Assembly: GCA_034679345.1 (NCBI GenBank)
Contig: JAXDAY010000028.1
Location: 1 to 64,000 of the forward strand
Reading direction: 5' to 3'
DNA: 64,000 nucleotides
DNA from: JAXDAY01 sp034679345
Lineage (GTDB): Bacteria > Eisenbacteria > RBG-16-71-46 > CAIMUX01 > VGJL01
Of this stretch, positions 43,008 to 52,446 are shown piece after piece (the first letter of the stretch is position 1; every line of letters begins with the position of its first letter). A model generated the notes under the pieces. That model was not told where the DNA came from, did not search any database, and saw only the letters and a list, made by a program, of their open reading frames with translations. Both the position numbers and the translations under genes were made by a program.

Positions 43008-45992
43008 CTACTTCACCAGCATCAGTTTCCGCTGGATCGACTTGTCCGCCCACTTGACGTTGCAGTAGTACATTCCCGATCCCACGGGGTGGCCCTGCCC
43101 GTCCCGGCCGTCCCATACGATCGAGTGATAGCCGGCTTGCCGGACGCCATCGAAGAGCGTCGCGACCCGCCGTCCGGAGGTGTCGATGATGTCCACCTTG
43201 GTGCGCTCCGCGGAAGGAATCCCGAAGCGGATCGAGGTCATCGGGTTGAACGGATTCGGCCGCCCGGGATCGACGAAGAAGCGCAGCGGCGCCGCTTCGC
43301 CGTCAGCCACGTCGGTCGGGCAGGCGTTGACGCGGATGATCACGTCGTCGATCGCCGCCTCGGCGCAGGTCGTCGCCGTGTTGATGTCCTCCATCTGGAA
43401 GCGGACGCGCATGTTCTCGGTGAAGGCGAGCTCATCCGTTCCGACATAGACCTTGTAGTAGGTCCACTCGTTCTTGTTCATGCCCTCGATCTTCACGAGA
43501 TCCTTCCAGCTCACGCCATCGTCGTTACTGATGGCGCAGCGAAGCGTGTCGTCGACCGGCGTGTAGTCGAAGAAGAAGCCCCAGAAGCTGATCGAGGCGA
43601 TCGCATCCGTGCTGTCGCCCGGAGCGAACGACTGCCGCCAGTCCATTTGAGGAGAGACGACCGAGGTCTTGCCGCCGTCGACGTCGTAGGAAGACCAGGC
43701 GCCGCCGGTCGCATCCGTGACGAAGCACATCGTGCCGGCCGCCGAGTGGTCGTCCTCAGGCTGCGTGTAGCCCCAGGTGTCGCTCCACTTTCCACCCGGA
43801 TCGTCCCGTTCCCACATGCCCTGGGTCGCGGTGTCGCCCGTCCAGCCGAGCGTCCAGCCCCCCTCCGCCTCGAGGTCGTCGTCGATCTTGACCTCGTAGG
43901 GGCCGGTCATGAACTCGTAGGCCTGACGGTAGGGAGCGTTCTCCGGAGCGGTCGCGTACTCACCGGTGAGCTTCTGCGCGCGGACGTAGTAACGCACGAA
44001 GCTGCCGCAAGCCTGCTGGGGGATCGTCCCCTCGTATTCGTTCGGAACGCCGGTCGCGGTCATCGTGACCGACTGCCAATCCTCGCGTCCGCCGGGATCG
44101 GCCACGTAGAAGAGCTGCACTCCGTTGGGGTCGATCGAGCCGCCGCCGACCGCGACTGCGACGGCGGTGACGAGGTAGCCGCCGCTGTCCTGCGGCTGGT
44201 CGTCGAGCTCGGTCGCGGTCACGGTGACGTAGTTCGTGAGCGCCGGGCAGGGGAGATTGTGCATCGCGAATCCATCGCAGATCTCGTCCCAGTTCGGGGT
44301 GCCGTTGTTGAGGTTCGCATCAGTGTCATCGGCCATCAGAAGCCTGGTCAGGTAGGTCGGGAAGCTCGTCGGCTTGGTTCGCAGCGCCTCGATGTGGATC
44401 TGACTCAGGATCGGATAAGCCCCCTCATCGCCGTAGCGCATATTAAAGAACTCGCGAGTCTTCCACATCGCGCCGGCCAGGATCTCGCTCAAGCAGTAGA
44501 TCTCGCCGCCGCACTCTGTCCCTGGATACTGCCGCAGGTTTTCCGCGTTGCGGAGGCATCCGCCGCCCACCTGGAAGTACCGGGCGAGGCACGGATCGTT
44601 GTTGATCATCTCCGAGGCGATATCGGAGTACGCCTCTCCCAGGCTCCCCGGAACGCCGTTCGGCGAGTAAAGCTTCTGCGAGATCGCGTGCCCGTACTCG
44701 TGGTAGACCACATCGGAAATGCGGGCCATGTTGTTGCAGCCGCCGCCCTCCCTGTAGAAGTTGATCGAGGAGCCGTTCCAGTAGGCGTTGCAGGTGCCCG
44801 TCGTGACGTTGACGTTCGTGCTCAAGGCGTAGTCGAGCTGAGTTGCGGTCGGATCCGCCATCTTGAGCCAGTCGTGGACGGTGTTGACGTAGTAATAGGC
44901 ATCCCGCTCGGAAGGCTGGGAGTTCGACGCATCGAAGTAGAAGTTGATCGGGGCCGAGGGGGTCCCGTTCTCCGTCAGGACCGCGCTGGCGCCATCGTAT
45001 CGATTCACGTTGCAGTAGCGGCCGAAGTGCTCCGTCACCACGCTGTAGACGACGTTGTTGGGAACCTCGATCGTCCAATCGCCGACCTCGTCGGTGTATC
45101 CGTTGTAGCTCCCGCTCGCCTGGAGCCTCTCGTCCTCAAGGCCGACCTCGGTGAAGCCCCCGTTGACCTCGCCCAGCTCGACATCGGCGTGGACGTAGCC
45201 GTAGAGCGTGTAGAACGAGTAAAGCCCGGTCCTCCAGAGGAGATCGCCGCTCACGGCATCGACGTAGGTCCGCCAGATATTCTCCGGCTCATGAGTCTTC
45301 AGGTCGATCTCCCAGGCGAGGCGATACTCGGGCGCGCCTTCGCGAAAGAGGGGAAGGACGACGAGATTCGCCGGCCCCTGGGGGGCGTCCTCGGGGCTCG
45401 AGGGAATCCCGAGGTGAGCAGTCGCGACGGCGACTCCTTCTCCGATCGCGGGATAGGCGCCAATCCCGATGTCGTTGTAGAACTCAGAGCCCACCAGCAC
45501 GACCGTGCCGTCGCGCAATGCGACGTCGATGCGGCCGAAGACGACGGGGCGGCCCTGGTAGATCTGGTCGAAGATCACATAGGTCAGCCCGTTGGGCATC
45601 TCGATGATGTCGTGGAGCCGCAGGTCACGGGTCTCGCAACGCAGGAGACTCGCGTTGCGCGAGACGAAGGCCTCGACCGCGGCCTGGATGGTCTCTCGAG
45701 AGGCTCCGGGACTCACAAGGGAGATGCCGGGGCCCACGAGCGTCGCGGGCGCGTTGAGCTCGGGACTCCACTGCCAGATCGCCCATCCCGCTCCTTCCCC
45801 GGAGCGGAAGTCGGCAAGCGCCGGCAGCAGCTGGGCCGATCGCGCCTCATCGGGAGTCTCGAAGGTCCTGGTCACTTGCGCTTCCGGCAACGGGACCTCG
45901 TACTCGGCCATCCCTGACTCCACCACGGCAGCCACCGGGTGAGCGAGAGCAAGTCCCAAGGCAACCAAGACAATGCATCGCTTCCACAGCAT
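43008..45992 (-). CDS. Secreted HEYGH zinc metalloprotease (M36/M4-like) with FlgD-like C-terminal domain
   Basis: The start at ATG 45992 is set by GGAGG eight bases upstream. The 994-residue product has a signal peptide (IVLVALGLALAHPVAAVV), a propeptide of the FTP/PepSY kind (residues about 30-330), and a gluzincin catalytic core with VVYHEYGHAISQKLYSP (His431, His435) and GSLGEAYSDI (third ligand Glu453). This spacing fits fungalysin/thermolysin relatives. Residues about 700-890 form a jelly-roll-like domain with paired cysteines. The C-terminus (PNPFNPMTSIRFGIP, DTSGRRVATLFDG, GSGMYYCNVKW) is the FlgD-like/T9SS-type sorting domain. I infer a secreted protease that activates itself by propeptide removal. 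Confidence 0.9.
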   Translation of the reverse strand: MLWKRCIVLVALGLALAHPVAAVVESGMAEYEVPLPEAQVTRTFETPDEARSAQLLPALADFRSGEGAGWAIWQWSPELNAPATLVGPGISLVSPGASRETIQAAVEAFVSRNASLLRCETRDLRLHDIIEMPNGLTYVIFDQIYQGRPVVFGRIDVALRDGTVVLVGSEFYNDIGIGAYPAIGEGVAVATAHLGIPSSPEDAPQGPANLVVLPLFREGAPEYRLAWEIDLKTHEPENIWRTYVDAVSGDLLWRTGLYSFYTLYGYVHADVELGEVNGGFTEVGLEDERLQASGSYNGYTDEVGDWTIEVPNNVVYSVVTEHFGRYCNVNRYDGASAVLTENGTPSAPINFYFDASNSQPSERDAYYYVNTVHDWLKMADPTATQLDYALSTNVNVTTGTCNAYWNGSSINFYREGGGCNNMARISDVVYHEYGHAISQKLYSPNGVPGSLGEAYSDIASEMINNDPCLARYFQVGGGCLRNAENLRQYPGTECGGEIYCLSEILAGAMWKTREFFNMRYGDEGAYPILSQIHIEALRTKPTSFPTYLTRLLMADDTDANLNNGTPNWDEICDGFAMHNLPCPALTNYVTVTATELDDQPQDSGGYLVTAVAVAVGGGSIDPNGVQLFYVADPGGREDWQSVTMTATGVPNEYEGTIPQQACGSFVRYYVRAQKLTGEYATAPENAPYRQAYEFMTGPYEVKIDDDLEAEGGWTLGWTGDTATQGMWERDDPGGKWSDTWGYTQPEDDHSAAGTMCFVTDATGGAWSSYDVDGGKTSVVSPQMDWRQSFAPGDSTDAIASISFWGFFFDYTPVDDTLRCAISNDDGVSWKDLVKIEGMNKNEWTYYKVYVGTDELAFTENMRVRFQMEDINTATTCAEAAIDDVIIRVNACPTDVADGEAAPLRFFVDPGRPNPFNPMTSIRFGIPSAERTKVDIIDTSGRRVATLFDGVRQAGYHSIVWDGRDGQGHPVGSGMYYCNVKWADKSIQRKLMLVK

Positions 45993-46287
45993 GGATATTT
46001 CCTCCGACTTCTCCCGGAACCGACGTGGGATCGGCCCAGGCGGCCTGATGAACGGGCGTCGTGCCCGCGCTCTCCTCGAGTGAACTCCCGGGAGGGCAAT
46101 CATATGAAGGATCCCGAGGTCCGAAGTCAGAACGATTCCAGATTGGGCGCGGACCTCTGGATCGATCGCACCGGCGACGCGTTCACCGTCGCCGAATGGC
46201 CCCTTAACTATACAGGAATGACGAGGCGATTTCAGCCGGCTTCACTGTCCCTGAGGGCACGATGAGACAAAAACCGGCGACTCGGGA

Positions 46288-46470
46288 TCAAAAAGCGAGG
46301 GCTTCGGGGTCGAACTCCCCTTCGATCAAGTGATCGTCGGCCGCCCACGGATCGCCCGGCGGTATTTCCCAGAGGGATGAGGCCTCCTCCTGCTGCTTTG
46401 CCGCATCGAGGCCCGCTTTGAACGCATAACCAATTGCGATGCCGATCATAAGCAGAAGTGCCTTGTTCAT
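46288..46470 (-). CDS. Small single-pass membrane protein (60 residues)
   Basis: ATG 46470 is preceded on the minus strand by GGAGG with six bases of spacing, which decides the start. The product is 60 residues: a membrane helix (ALLLMIGIAIGYAFKAGL) followed by an acidic, proline-containing tail (QQEEASSLWEIPPGDPWAAD). Charge distribution suggests the tail may face the cytoplasm or periplasm equally well. I recognise no family. It lies 113 bp downstream of the PaaK-like gene on the same strand and may be co-transcribed with it. Confidence 0.65.
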   Translation of the reverse strand: MNKALLLMIGIAIGYAFKAGLDAAKQQEEASSLWEIPPGDPWAADDHLIEGEFDPEALAF

Positions 46471-46583
46471 CGATCCCTCCGTCGCAGAACGAGACTCGGA
46501 CATCCGATCCCCCCTCGTCAAGAGGATCCATGGAGATGCCGCGACATCCGCGCGGATGAGGATGGCCGCGCCGGCGCCAGGGC

Positions 46584-48011
46584 TCACAGATCGAAGCGCG
46601 CATCCTCGAGCTCGCTCATCACGAGGCGCACCTTTCCCTGCTTGGAGCGCTCGATCGCATCGGACAGCCGGATCTCGAAGTCGACTCCGGGACCCAGGAA
46701 GGGCTGCATCGTCGCTCGAATCGAGGCGGCATCTCTCTCGCCGAATCCCGGCTCGGGAACGAGGTCGAGCCGGATCTTCTCCCGTGTAGACTGCCGGAAC
46801 TGGCATTCCCGTGTGCGCGGGAAGACTTCGACAATGCTCGCGATCTGGGTCAGCACGCGTCCGTCGGGCAGAACGAGCCGGTCGTGGATGCGACCGTCGA
46901 TCGAGAGATACTGACGAAACGCCCTCCCGCAGGGGCACCGCCCCGCGTCGAGGGCGGTCGCGGCATCGCCGGTGCGGTAACGGATCAGCGGCATCGTCCG
47001 ATTGATGAAGCCGGTGATCACGATCTCGCCGGGCTCGCCGACCGGCGCCGGCCTTCCTTGGCTGTCCAGAAGCTCGATGATTCCGCTCTCCGGATGCTCG
47101 TGATAGCGGCCCTTCTCGCAGTTCGAGATCACCGGGCCCATTTCCCCGCCGGCGCTGTACTGATCCGAGACCCTGCATTCGAACCGGCTCTCGATGACCT
47201 GGCGCTGAAAGGGAAAGAGCGTCTCCGCGCTGGAGATGATCGCTTTCAGATGGAAGACGGGCGGGTCGTCCTCGGGCCAGAGCCGGGCCAGCAGGCTCAG
47301 CGCGGAGGGATAACCGATCAGCTCCTCGGGGCGGAACGCGTTCATCCGGCGGGCATAGTCGCGGACGCTCCAGGGCGCCAGGTTGTGGATCGCGAAGAGG
47401 ATCTTGTTCTCGATCCAGTCGTGCCGCCAGTAAGGGGGCTTTCGCCTGTCGAGAGCAACGGCCGGGACCGCGGACATCGTCGCCCGGCGGAGTCCGACGC
47501 GAGAGCCCGCCCAGTGGCGCATCCGATCGGCGAAGGCCCAGTATCGCTGGGCCTCGGTCCGGTTGCAGATGAAGATCATCGGCGTGCCGGTCGTCCCCGA
47601 GGTTCCCTTCGAGAGCGTCGTCCAGCGGCGCACCCCTTCAGTCGTGAAGGATTTGGGCGCCGCGCGGACGGTGGACTTCTCCAGCAACGGCAGGCGGCTC
47701 AAGACATCCGGCGCGGCGAGGTCTCGCTCGTCGAGCCCCAGGCGCGCGAACAGGTCGCGATAGTAGGGAACGCGCCGCGCGCAGTGGAGCAGGAGCGCCG
47801 TCAGCTCCGATCGCTGGTAGGCTTCGATCTCCTGCGCGCTCCAGCCTTCCGATTCGGCGAGGAATCGGCGCATCTTGCGGAAGTCCGCCCCGTAGCGCAT
47901 CCAGTGCTGCCACGCTCCATAGAGGCTCACGTTCAGGTTCTGGATCGGATGGGGAAGCTTGCGATTCAGCGCGAGCGCCTTTCCGATCGTCGTGCGCAGG
48001 ATCGTGATCAT
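46584..48011 (-). CDS. PaaK/CapK-like adenylate-forming enzyme
   Basis: The 475-residue product shows the adenylate-forming P-loop TLSKGTSGTTGTPMIF, then IGYPSALSLLARLWPEDDPP, DQYSAGGEMGPVISNCEKGRYHEHPE and PLIRYRTGDAA. This is the pattern of the phenylacetate-CoA ligase/CapK group. CapK-like members are common near exopolysaccharide genes, where they are thought to activate acyl or sugar-linked acids. No weak or missing core motif is visible. Its job here is probably modification of the surface glycan made by the cluster upstream, but the substrate is unknown. It is divergent from the interrupted comM gene. Confidence 0.85.
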   Translation of the reverse strand: MITILRTTIGKALALNRKLPHPIQNLNVSLYGAWQHWMRYGADFRKMRRFLAESEGWSAQEIEAYQRSELTALLLHCARRVPYYRDLFARLGLDERDLAAPDVLSRLPLLEKSTVRAAPKSFTTEGVRRWTTLSKGTSGTTGTPMIFICNRTEAQRYWAFADRMRHWAGSRVGLRRATMSAVPAVALDRRKPPYWRHDWIENKILFAIHNLAPWSVRDYARRMNAFRPEELIGYPSALSLLARLWPEDDPPVFHLKAIISSAETLFPFQRQVIESRFECRVSDQYSAGGEMGPVISNCEKGRYHEHPESGIIELLDSQGRPAPVGEPGEIVITGFINRTMPLIRYRTGDAATALDAGRCPCGRAFRQYLSIDGRIHDRLVLPDGRVLTQIASIVEVFPRTRECQFRQSTREKIRLDLVPEPGFGERDAASIRATMQPFLGPGVDFEIRLSDAIERSKQGKVRLVMSELEDARFDL

Positions 48012-48179
48012 GGACGGCCGAGCGCGGCGAGCCCGCCGCGACGCGTCATTCCTGGTGCGTCATTTCGCATGGCGCCCGGGATCGTAACACGCGGATCGGC
48101 GGGGGGGCAGGGGGAAGGGCGCAAGCGCCCGCGCGCCCGGAAGGTAGTGGCTGGCTCCCTTCCTGCTACCGGTCCGCTC

Positions 48180-49319
48180 GTGGGAATCGAACAGGCTCCA
48201 TTCCGATCGGCCGACCCAGTCCCTCCGGACCTCACGCCCGCGGGCGGCGGAGGTGAACGGATCTCGAAGATCCGCTCCTTCACGCTCTCGGGCGTCGAGG
48301 CGCGACCGGTCACCGTCGAAGTCGCGGTCACGAACGGCTATCCGCGGATCGCGATTGTCGGTTTGCCCGATCTATCCGTCCGCGAGAGCCGGGAGCGAGT
48401 CGAGGGGGCGCTCAAGGCGAGCGGGCTTCCCTTCCCCGACCGGCGGATCACGATCAACCTCTCTCCCGCTGAGATTCCCAAGGAAGGCGCCAACTTCGAC
48501 CTGCCCGTCGCCATCGCGATCCTCGCCGAGCAGAGGGGCCTGCCGCGCGACTCCTTCGCCGGCTGGGCGATCGCGGGCGAGCTCTCCCTCGACGGCGTCG
48601 TGAAGCCCGTGCGGGGCGTTCTCGCGATGGCGATGTGCGTCGCCCAGGACCAGGGTCCGCGACGGCGGCTCATGATCCCGGTCGCGAACGCGGCGGAGGC
48701 TGCGTGCGTCGATGGGGTCGATGTCGTCGCCGTCGCAACCCTCCACGAAGCGATCGACGCGATCCGCGGGCGTCCACCCGCGCACGCGATCCCCGTCGCG
48801 GCGCCGACGCCAGCGGCCGATACGACCGGGGAGACCGCCGATCTCTCCGACATTCGAGGGCAGGCGTTCGCGCGGCGGGCGATCGAGGTCGCGGTCGCCG
48901 GAGGCCACAACATCCTGCTCGTGGGTCCGCCGGGCACCGGGAAGTCGCTCCTCGCCCACAGGCTTCCGGGGATCCTGCCGCCCATGACGGCGCGGGAGAG
49001 TCTCGAGACCACTCTGATCTACAGCGCGAATGGGTCGGTGCCCGAGGGATCGGGGCTCCTGACTCGGCGGCCCTTCCGCGCGCCGCACACCTCGATCAGC
49101 GGAGCGGGGTTGATCGGCGGGGGACGGGGCCCGCGGCCCGGCGAGGTGAGCCTTGCTCACAACGGCGTGCTCTTCCTCGACGAGTTGCCGGAGTTCTCGC
49201 CGGCCACGCTGAACTTGCTGCGCCAGCCGCTCGAGGAGGGGCGCGTGACGATCGTGCGCGCGCACGGAGCGGCGAGCTTCCCGGCGAGAGTGATCCTCGC
49301 GGCCACCATGAATCCGTGG
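48180..49319 (+). pseudogene. comM: comM/yifB (Mg-chelatase-like AAA ATPase), 5' part, interrupted by the mobile element
   Basis: The visible part is about 380 residues. It has the N-terminal YifB domain (FTLSGVEARPVTVEVAV, PDLSVRESRERVEGALKASGLPFP, EGANFDLPVAIAILAE) and AAA+ motifs LLVGPPGTGKSLLAHRLPGILPP (Walker A) and NGVLFLDELPEFSP (Walker B). The sequence stops matching the family after AATMNP, where CPCG should follow; from there it reads element DNA. The C-terminal half of ComM, including the cysteine-rich and sensor regions, is absent. The start is uncertain: GTG 48180 has no ribosome binding site, while a perfect GGAGGTG sits ahead of an in-frame ATC at 48261 that aligns with the usual N-terminus. 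ComM is a branch-migration helicase used in natural transformation, so the host is probably impaired. Confidence 0.88.
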
Positions 49320-50820
49320 AGTTGCGTTGCCTTTCCGTCACCGCTTCGGAACGAGAAGGGAGGTAGGAGAGATGGATCTCGACGTCCCCTTTCCCGATGA
49401 CGATCGATTCGACGATGTGCTCGACGATCTGCCGCTGGTCCTCCGGGGAGAGGGTCTTCCAGCGGGAGTAGAGGTCCCGGGCCTCCGTCAGGATTTCGTC
49501 GCGGGAGAGGAGCTGGATCTTGAGGAAGTCGACCTCGCCCTGGAGGCGTGGGAGCTCTTCCTCGATCTGCTTGAGCCGCTCATCGAGGGGGCGGTTCGTC
49601 CGGCCGAAGCCCTGGACGGAGATCTCGTCGGCGATGTAGGCGCGGTAGACCTTCTGCATCTCCTGGGAGACCCGGTCGCGCTCCGCCTCGAGCGCGCGGA
49701 GCGCCTCCTCCTTCGCCTGAATCGCCTCGTCAGCCTGGCCGAGGTGCTTCGCGACGTCCTCCGGGGAGAGGACGAAGCCTTGGAGCTGCTCGGCGAAGAC
49801 GGCTTCGAGGTCCTCGACGGGGATCTTGTTGCGGCACTTGTAGCAGACGTACTTCGGGCTGTTCGACGGGACGTACATCTTCTGGCCGCAGTGGCATTCG
49901 ACGAGGCCGGTGAAGAGATGGACCGGCTTCTTCGCCGGGCGCTTGCCGTTCCGCCGCCGCTCCTCGAGGATCGCGTTCGCGGCGTTCCAGACCTCTTCGG
50001 GGACGATCGCTTCGACGGGGGTTAGGACCCACTCGTCCTCGGGCTTCATCCTCCAGTGCTTCTTCTCCCCGAGGGACTTCGTGTAGTTCGCCCGGCGGAC
50101 CCCCTTCGCGGTCGGGTCCCGGAGGAGCCGGTCGACGGTCGTGTCCGTGAACTTCGAGCCGTTCCGGGTGCGGTACCCCCTCTCATTGAGGAGCCGGGCG
50201 ACCGCCTTCTTCCGGCGGTGCTCGATGAAGAGCTCGTACATGAGCTTCCGGACGGGGGCCTCCTTGGGATCCGGGACAAGCTCCCGATTCTCCCACTGGT
50301 AGCCGAAGGGGGCAGCCCCTCCGAGGGGTTTGCCGAGCTTGGCCCGGACCGGGACGGAGGCCGCGACCCGGTCGGCGATCTCCTCCCGCTCCCACTGGGC
50401 CATGGCCGCGACCACCGTGAAAAAGAGCCGCCCCGCCGGCGTCGAGGTGTCGATGGCCTCGGAAAGGGAGACGAGGTCGGCGTCGTGGTCACGGAAGATG
50501 TCGGCGAACTCGAGAAGCTCTCGGGTGTTCCGGGCAAGCCGCGCGAGCTTCGAGAAGATCAGTGCACTGATGTGGCCCGCGCGGACGTGCCCGAGCATCC
50601 GCTCGGTCTCTGGGAGTCCCATGACCGACTTCCCGGAGATCGCTTCCAGGTGGTACACCTCCCGCACGCGCCAGCCCTTCGCCTCGGCGTACATCCGGGC
50701 GCGCTGCTCGTGGTGCTCCGGGCTCTCCCCCCTCGCCTGGTCCTCGGTCGAGACGCGAATCCAGATGCCGACTTGCTTCTCCGAATCGTCCGACCTCTTC
50801 TTGGACGGCTTTCGTTCCAT
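49096..50820 (-). CDS. Large serine recombinase of the integrated element, reading through attL
   Basis: The 574-residue product has a resolvase-type catalytic domain with nucleophile Ser24 in IWIRVSTEDQARG, then LIFSKLARLARNTRELLEF and GRLFFTVVAAMAQWEREEIADRVAAS. A recombinase domain follows (APFGYQWENRELVPDPKEAPVR, RNGSKFTDTTVDRLLRDPTAKGV), then a zinc ribbon (ECHCGQKMYVPSNSP, CYKC) and a coiled coil. The element-coded part ends near SEAVTERQRNS. The last 75 or so residues are antisense comM sequence, Arg/Pro-rich and unlike a protein domain, so in the excised circle the C-terminus must differ. The start has only a weak ribosome binding site. It is the last gene of a same-strand run from 56709. 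Confidence 0.9.
   Translation of the reverse strand: MERKPSKKRSDDSEKQVGIWIRVSTEDQARGESPEHHEQRARMYAEAKGWRVREVYHLEAISGKSVMGLPETERMLGHVRAGHISALIFSKLARLARNTRELLEFADIFRDHDADLVSLSEAIDTSTPAGRLFFTVVAAMAQWEREEIADRVAASVPVRAKLGKPLGGAAPFGYQWENRELVPDPKEAPVRKLMYELFIEHRRKKAVARLLNERGYRTRNGSKFTDTTVDRLLRDPTAKGVRRANYTKSLGEKKHWRMKPEDEWVLTPVEAIVPEEVWNAANAILEERRRNGKRPAKKPVHLFTGLVECHCGQKMYVPSNSPKYVCYKCRNKIPVEDLEAVFAEQLQGFVLSPEDVAKHLGQADEAIQAKEEALRALEAERDRVSQEMQKVYRAYIADEISVQGFGRTNRPLDERLKQIEEELPRLQGEVDFLKIQLLSRDEILTEARDLYSRWKTLSPEDQRQIVEHIVESIVIGKGDVEIHLSYLPSRSEAVTERQRNSTDSWWPRGSLSPGSSPLRARARSSRAPPRAAGAASSAWPARTPATRRGRARRCEQGSPRRAAGPVPRRSTPLR
49308..49325 (+). other. Left attachment junction (attL) of the integrated element in comM
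   Basis: comM codons ATG AAT CCG TG end here, and the next bases (GAGTTGCG) no longer follow the conserved CPCG codons. The crossover must lie at about 49316-49319, within or next to CCGTG. The serine recombinase gene reads leftward across this junction. The matching right junction is not in the window, so the core cannot be defined exactly. Confidence 0.75.
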
Positions 50821-50835
50821 GATGCCAACAGACCC

Positions 50836-51645
50836 CTACGGTTGCAGCCAGTCTCGATCGGGGCGAGCGAGCAGACGCGCGTTGTTGTACGCCATCTCCA
50901 GGGTCAGACAGGTCGCGGCACGATAGAAGTCGCAGTAGTTCGCAATCACCAACGCGAGATCCGCACGCCGCGCTGAAGTCAGGCATAGGGGTAGCAGGAG
51001 CTGGACGCTGCCCTGGTGGTACTGCGGGATCGCGGTCTTGTAGTTCCTTCTGACTCTCACCAGTGATCCGTCGATCGCACGGCGAAGGACGTTCTGGACC
51101 GCGTAGTTATCCATGCTCTTGAACGGTTCGGGAAACCGCTCTTTATTGTCTTCGATGATGTGCTCGTAGTTGACGCGCAACTCCTTCTGCACGTCGTAGA
51201 CGAGATCGGCAGCGTTCTCATAGTAGCTGGCCATTCCCGGCAGGCGTGGGAATCGTGATAGGTCATGTTCGCCGGCTCGACAGAATCGTCGGAAGTGCCA
51301 ATACGGCTTGTCAGGCATGTTGTTCTTGACGAAGAGCGCGAAGATCTCTTCCTGGTTCTCGGTCACTAGTCCGGTATTGAAGCACGCCGACTCCTCGTCC
51401 TCGGACACAAGGATCTTTCTTTCCGTGAGAACCCTGCTCTCCTCCGCGAGCCGGGCGTACGTGTAGCGGATGTAGCTGTGGAGAATCGGCATGTCACGCT
51501 CTTCGCTATCCGCTTGTGCGGAATGGTAGCTCCAATCCTCAGGTTCGGCCTCACCTCGCAACTCAGCCAGAATCTCCGCGAATCGAGGAGTCATGGCGAA
51601 ATCGAAGAGACGTTCCGGCAGGTCGTGCGCTTCAGTGGTCGGCAT
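50836..51645 (-). CDS. DUF3825 family protein
   Basis: I use ATG 51645 (GAGAGGTG upstream); a GTG two codons earlier is possible. The 269-residue product matches the DUF3825 pattern: ILHSYIRYTYARLAEESRV, CFNTGLVTENQEEIFALFVKN, PYWHFRRFCRAGEHDL, LVYDVQKELRVNYEHIIEDNKERFP, and the C-terminal RVRRNYKTAIPQYHQGSVQLLLPLCL and LTLEMAYNNARLLARPD. The family is uncharacterised and often found in mobile or defence-linked contexts. Highly conserved Asn, Tyr and Arg blocks suggest an enzyme or nucleic-acid-binding role, but none is proven. It lies 15 bp before the recombinase gene. Confidence 0.85.
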   Translation of the reverse strand: MPTTEAHDLPERLFDFAMTPRFAEILAELRGEAEPEDWSYHSAQADSEERDMPILHSYIRYTYARLAEESRVLTERKILVSEDEESACFNTGLVTENQEEIFALFVKNNMPDKPYWHFRRFCRAGEHDLSRFPRLPGMASYYENAADLVYDVQKELRVNYEHIIEDNKERFPEPFKSMDNYAVQNVLRRAIDGSLVRVRRNYKTAIPQYHQGSVQLLLPLCLTSARRADLALVIANYCDFYRAATCLTLEMAYNNARLLARPDRDWLQP

Positions 51646-51705
51646 GAGCACCTCTCAAGTGATCAATCCTGACTTCCTCGCGATCTTTCATCAACTGTGA
51701 GCCCC

Positions 51706-52446
51706 TCATCCGGCCGCGGCCGGTCGCTCCGCAATCGGCTCGCTGGGCATCTCGTCCCACGTCCGACCATCGAGCACCCGGCCGTTCTTCGACTTCTGGA
51801 CACCGCCCCATTGTTTGAAGAAGAACGGCGCGCGAGCCGCGACGCACTGATCCCGGATCTCTCGGACCCACGCGGGATCCATGCGCCGTGCCCGCGGTCC
51901 CGACTCGCCACCGACGATCACCCAGTCGATGCCAGAGAGGTCGAGCGCCGGGAGCGGACCGAGAAGGGGCTCGAGCGAAAGGAACTTTACCGCGGCGCCC
52001 GTCCGACGGAGGTCGTCGACACGTGCGTCGTACGCCGCGCTCTCGACGCTCACGCCCATCCAGATATTCTCTCGCCAGGGGAGGCGATAGCTCACATCCG
52101 CGAGCCGGCTGCTCCGCTTGGTGAGCACCTGGAAGGTGTGCCACTCGGCTTCTGCCATCACCGAGAACACGCGCTCGATGAACGCGACCGGCACCCGCTG
52201 GTGGAATAGGTCGCTCATTGAGTTCACGAAGATGACCTGCGGCTTCTTCCACCGGAGCGGCATCTCGAGGACGTGCTCATGGAGGGTAAGCTCGAAGCCG
52301 TTCGCGTAGTTCGGCTGGCCCATCGCGCGAAGGCGGACAGCCATCCGCTCGGCGTAGCAGTGCTTGCAGCCGGGGCTCACTTTCGTGCACCCCGTGACCG
52401 GGTTCCAGGTGGACTCGGTCCACTCGATCGATGATCGGAGTCCCAT
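51706..52446 (-). CDS. DUF5131 family protein (phage Gp37/Gp68-like, three-Cys motif)
   Basis: The 246-residue product begins SSIEWTESTWNPVTGCTKVSPGCKHCYAERMA, with cysteines in a C-x5-C-x2-C arrangement that resembles a radical-SAM-type iron-sulfur site. Later blocks are VIFVNSMSDLFHQRVP, FQVLTKRSSRL, IWMGVSVES, KFLSLEPLLGPL and IDWVIVGGESGPRARRM, all typical of the Gp37/Gp68 (DUF5131) family. Its ATG follows directly on the stop codon of the TcmP gene with no gap, and AAGGAAG inside tcmP serves as ribosome binding site. The pairing with TcmP is a known recurring one of unknown function. Confidence 0.9.
   Translation of the reverse strand: MGLRSSIEWTESTWNPVTGCTKVSPGCKHCYAERMAVRLRAMGQPNYANGFELTLHEHVLEMPLRWKKPQVIFVNSMSDLFHQRVPVAFIERVFSVMAEAEWHTFQVLTKRSSRLADVSYRLPWRENIWMGVSVESAAYDARVDDLRRTGAAVKFLSLEPLLGPLPALDLSGIDWVIVGGESGPRARRMDPAWVREIRDQCVAARAPFFFKQWGGVQKSKNGRVLDGRTWDEMPSEPIAERPAAAG

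Noticed and set aside
43089..45917. A 942-codon plus-strand frame opposite the metalloprotease
   Set aside because: It is a GC-driven shadow with no motifs; the minus frame has a signal peptide, HEYGH and a sorting domain.
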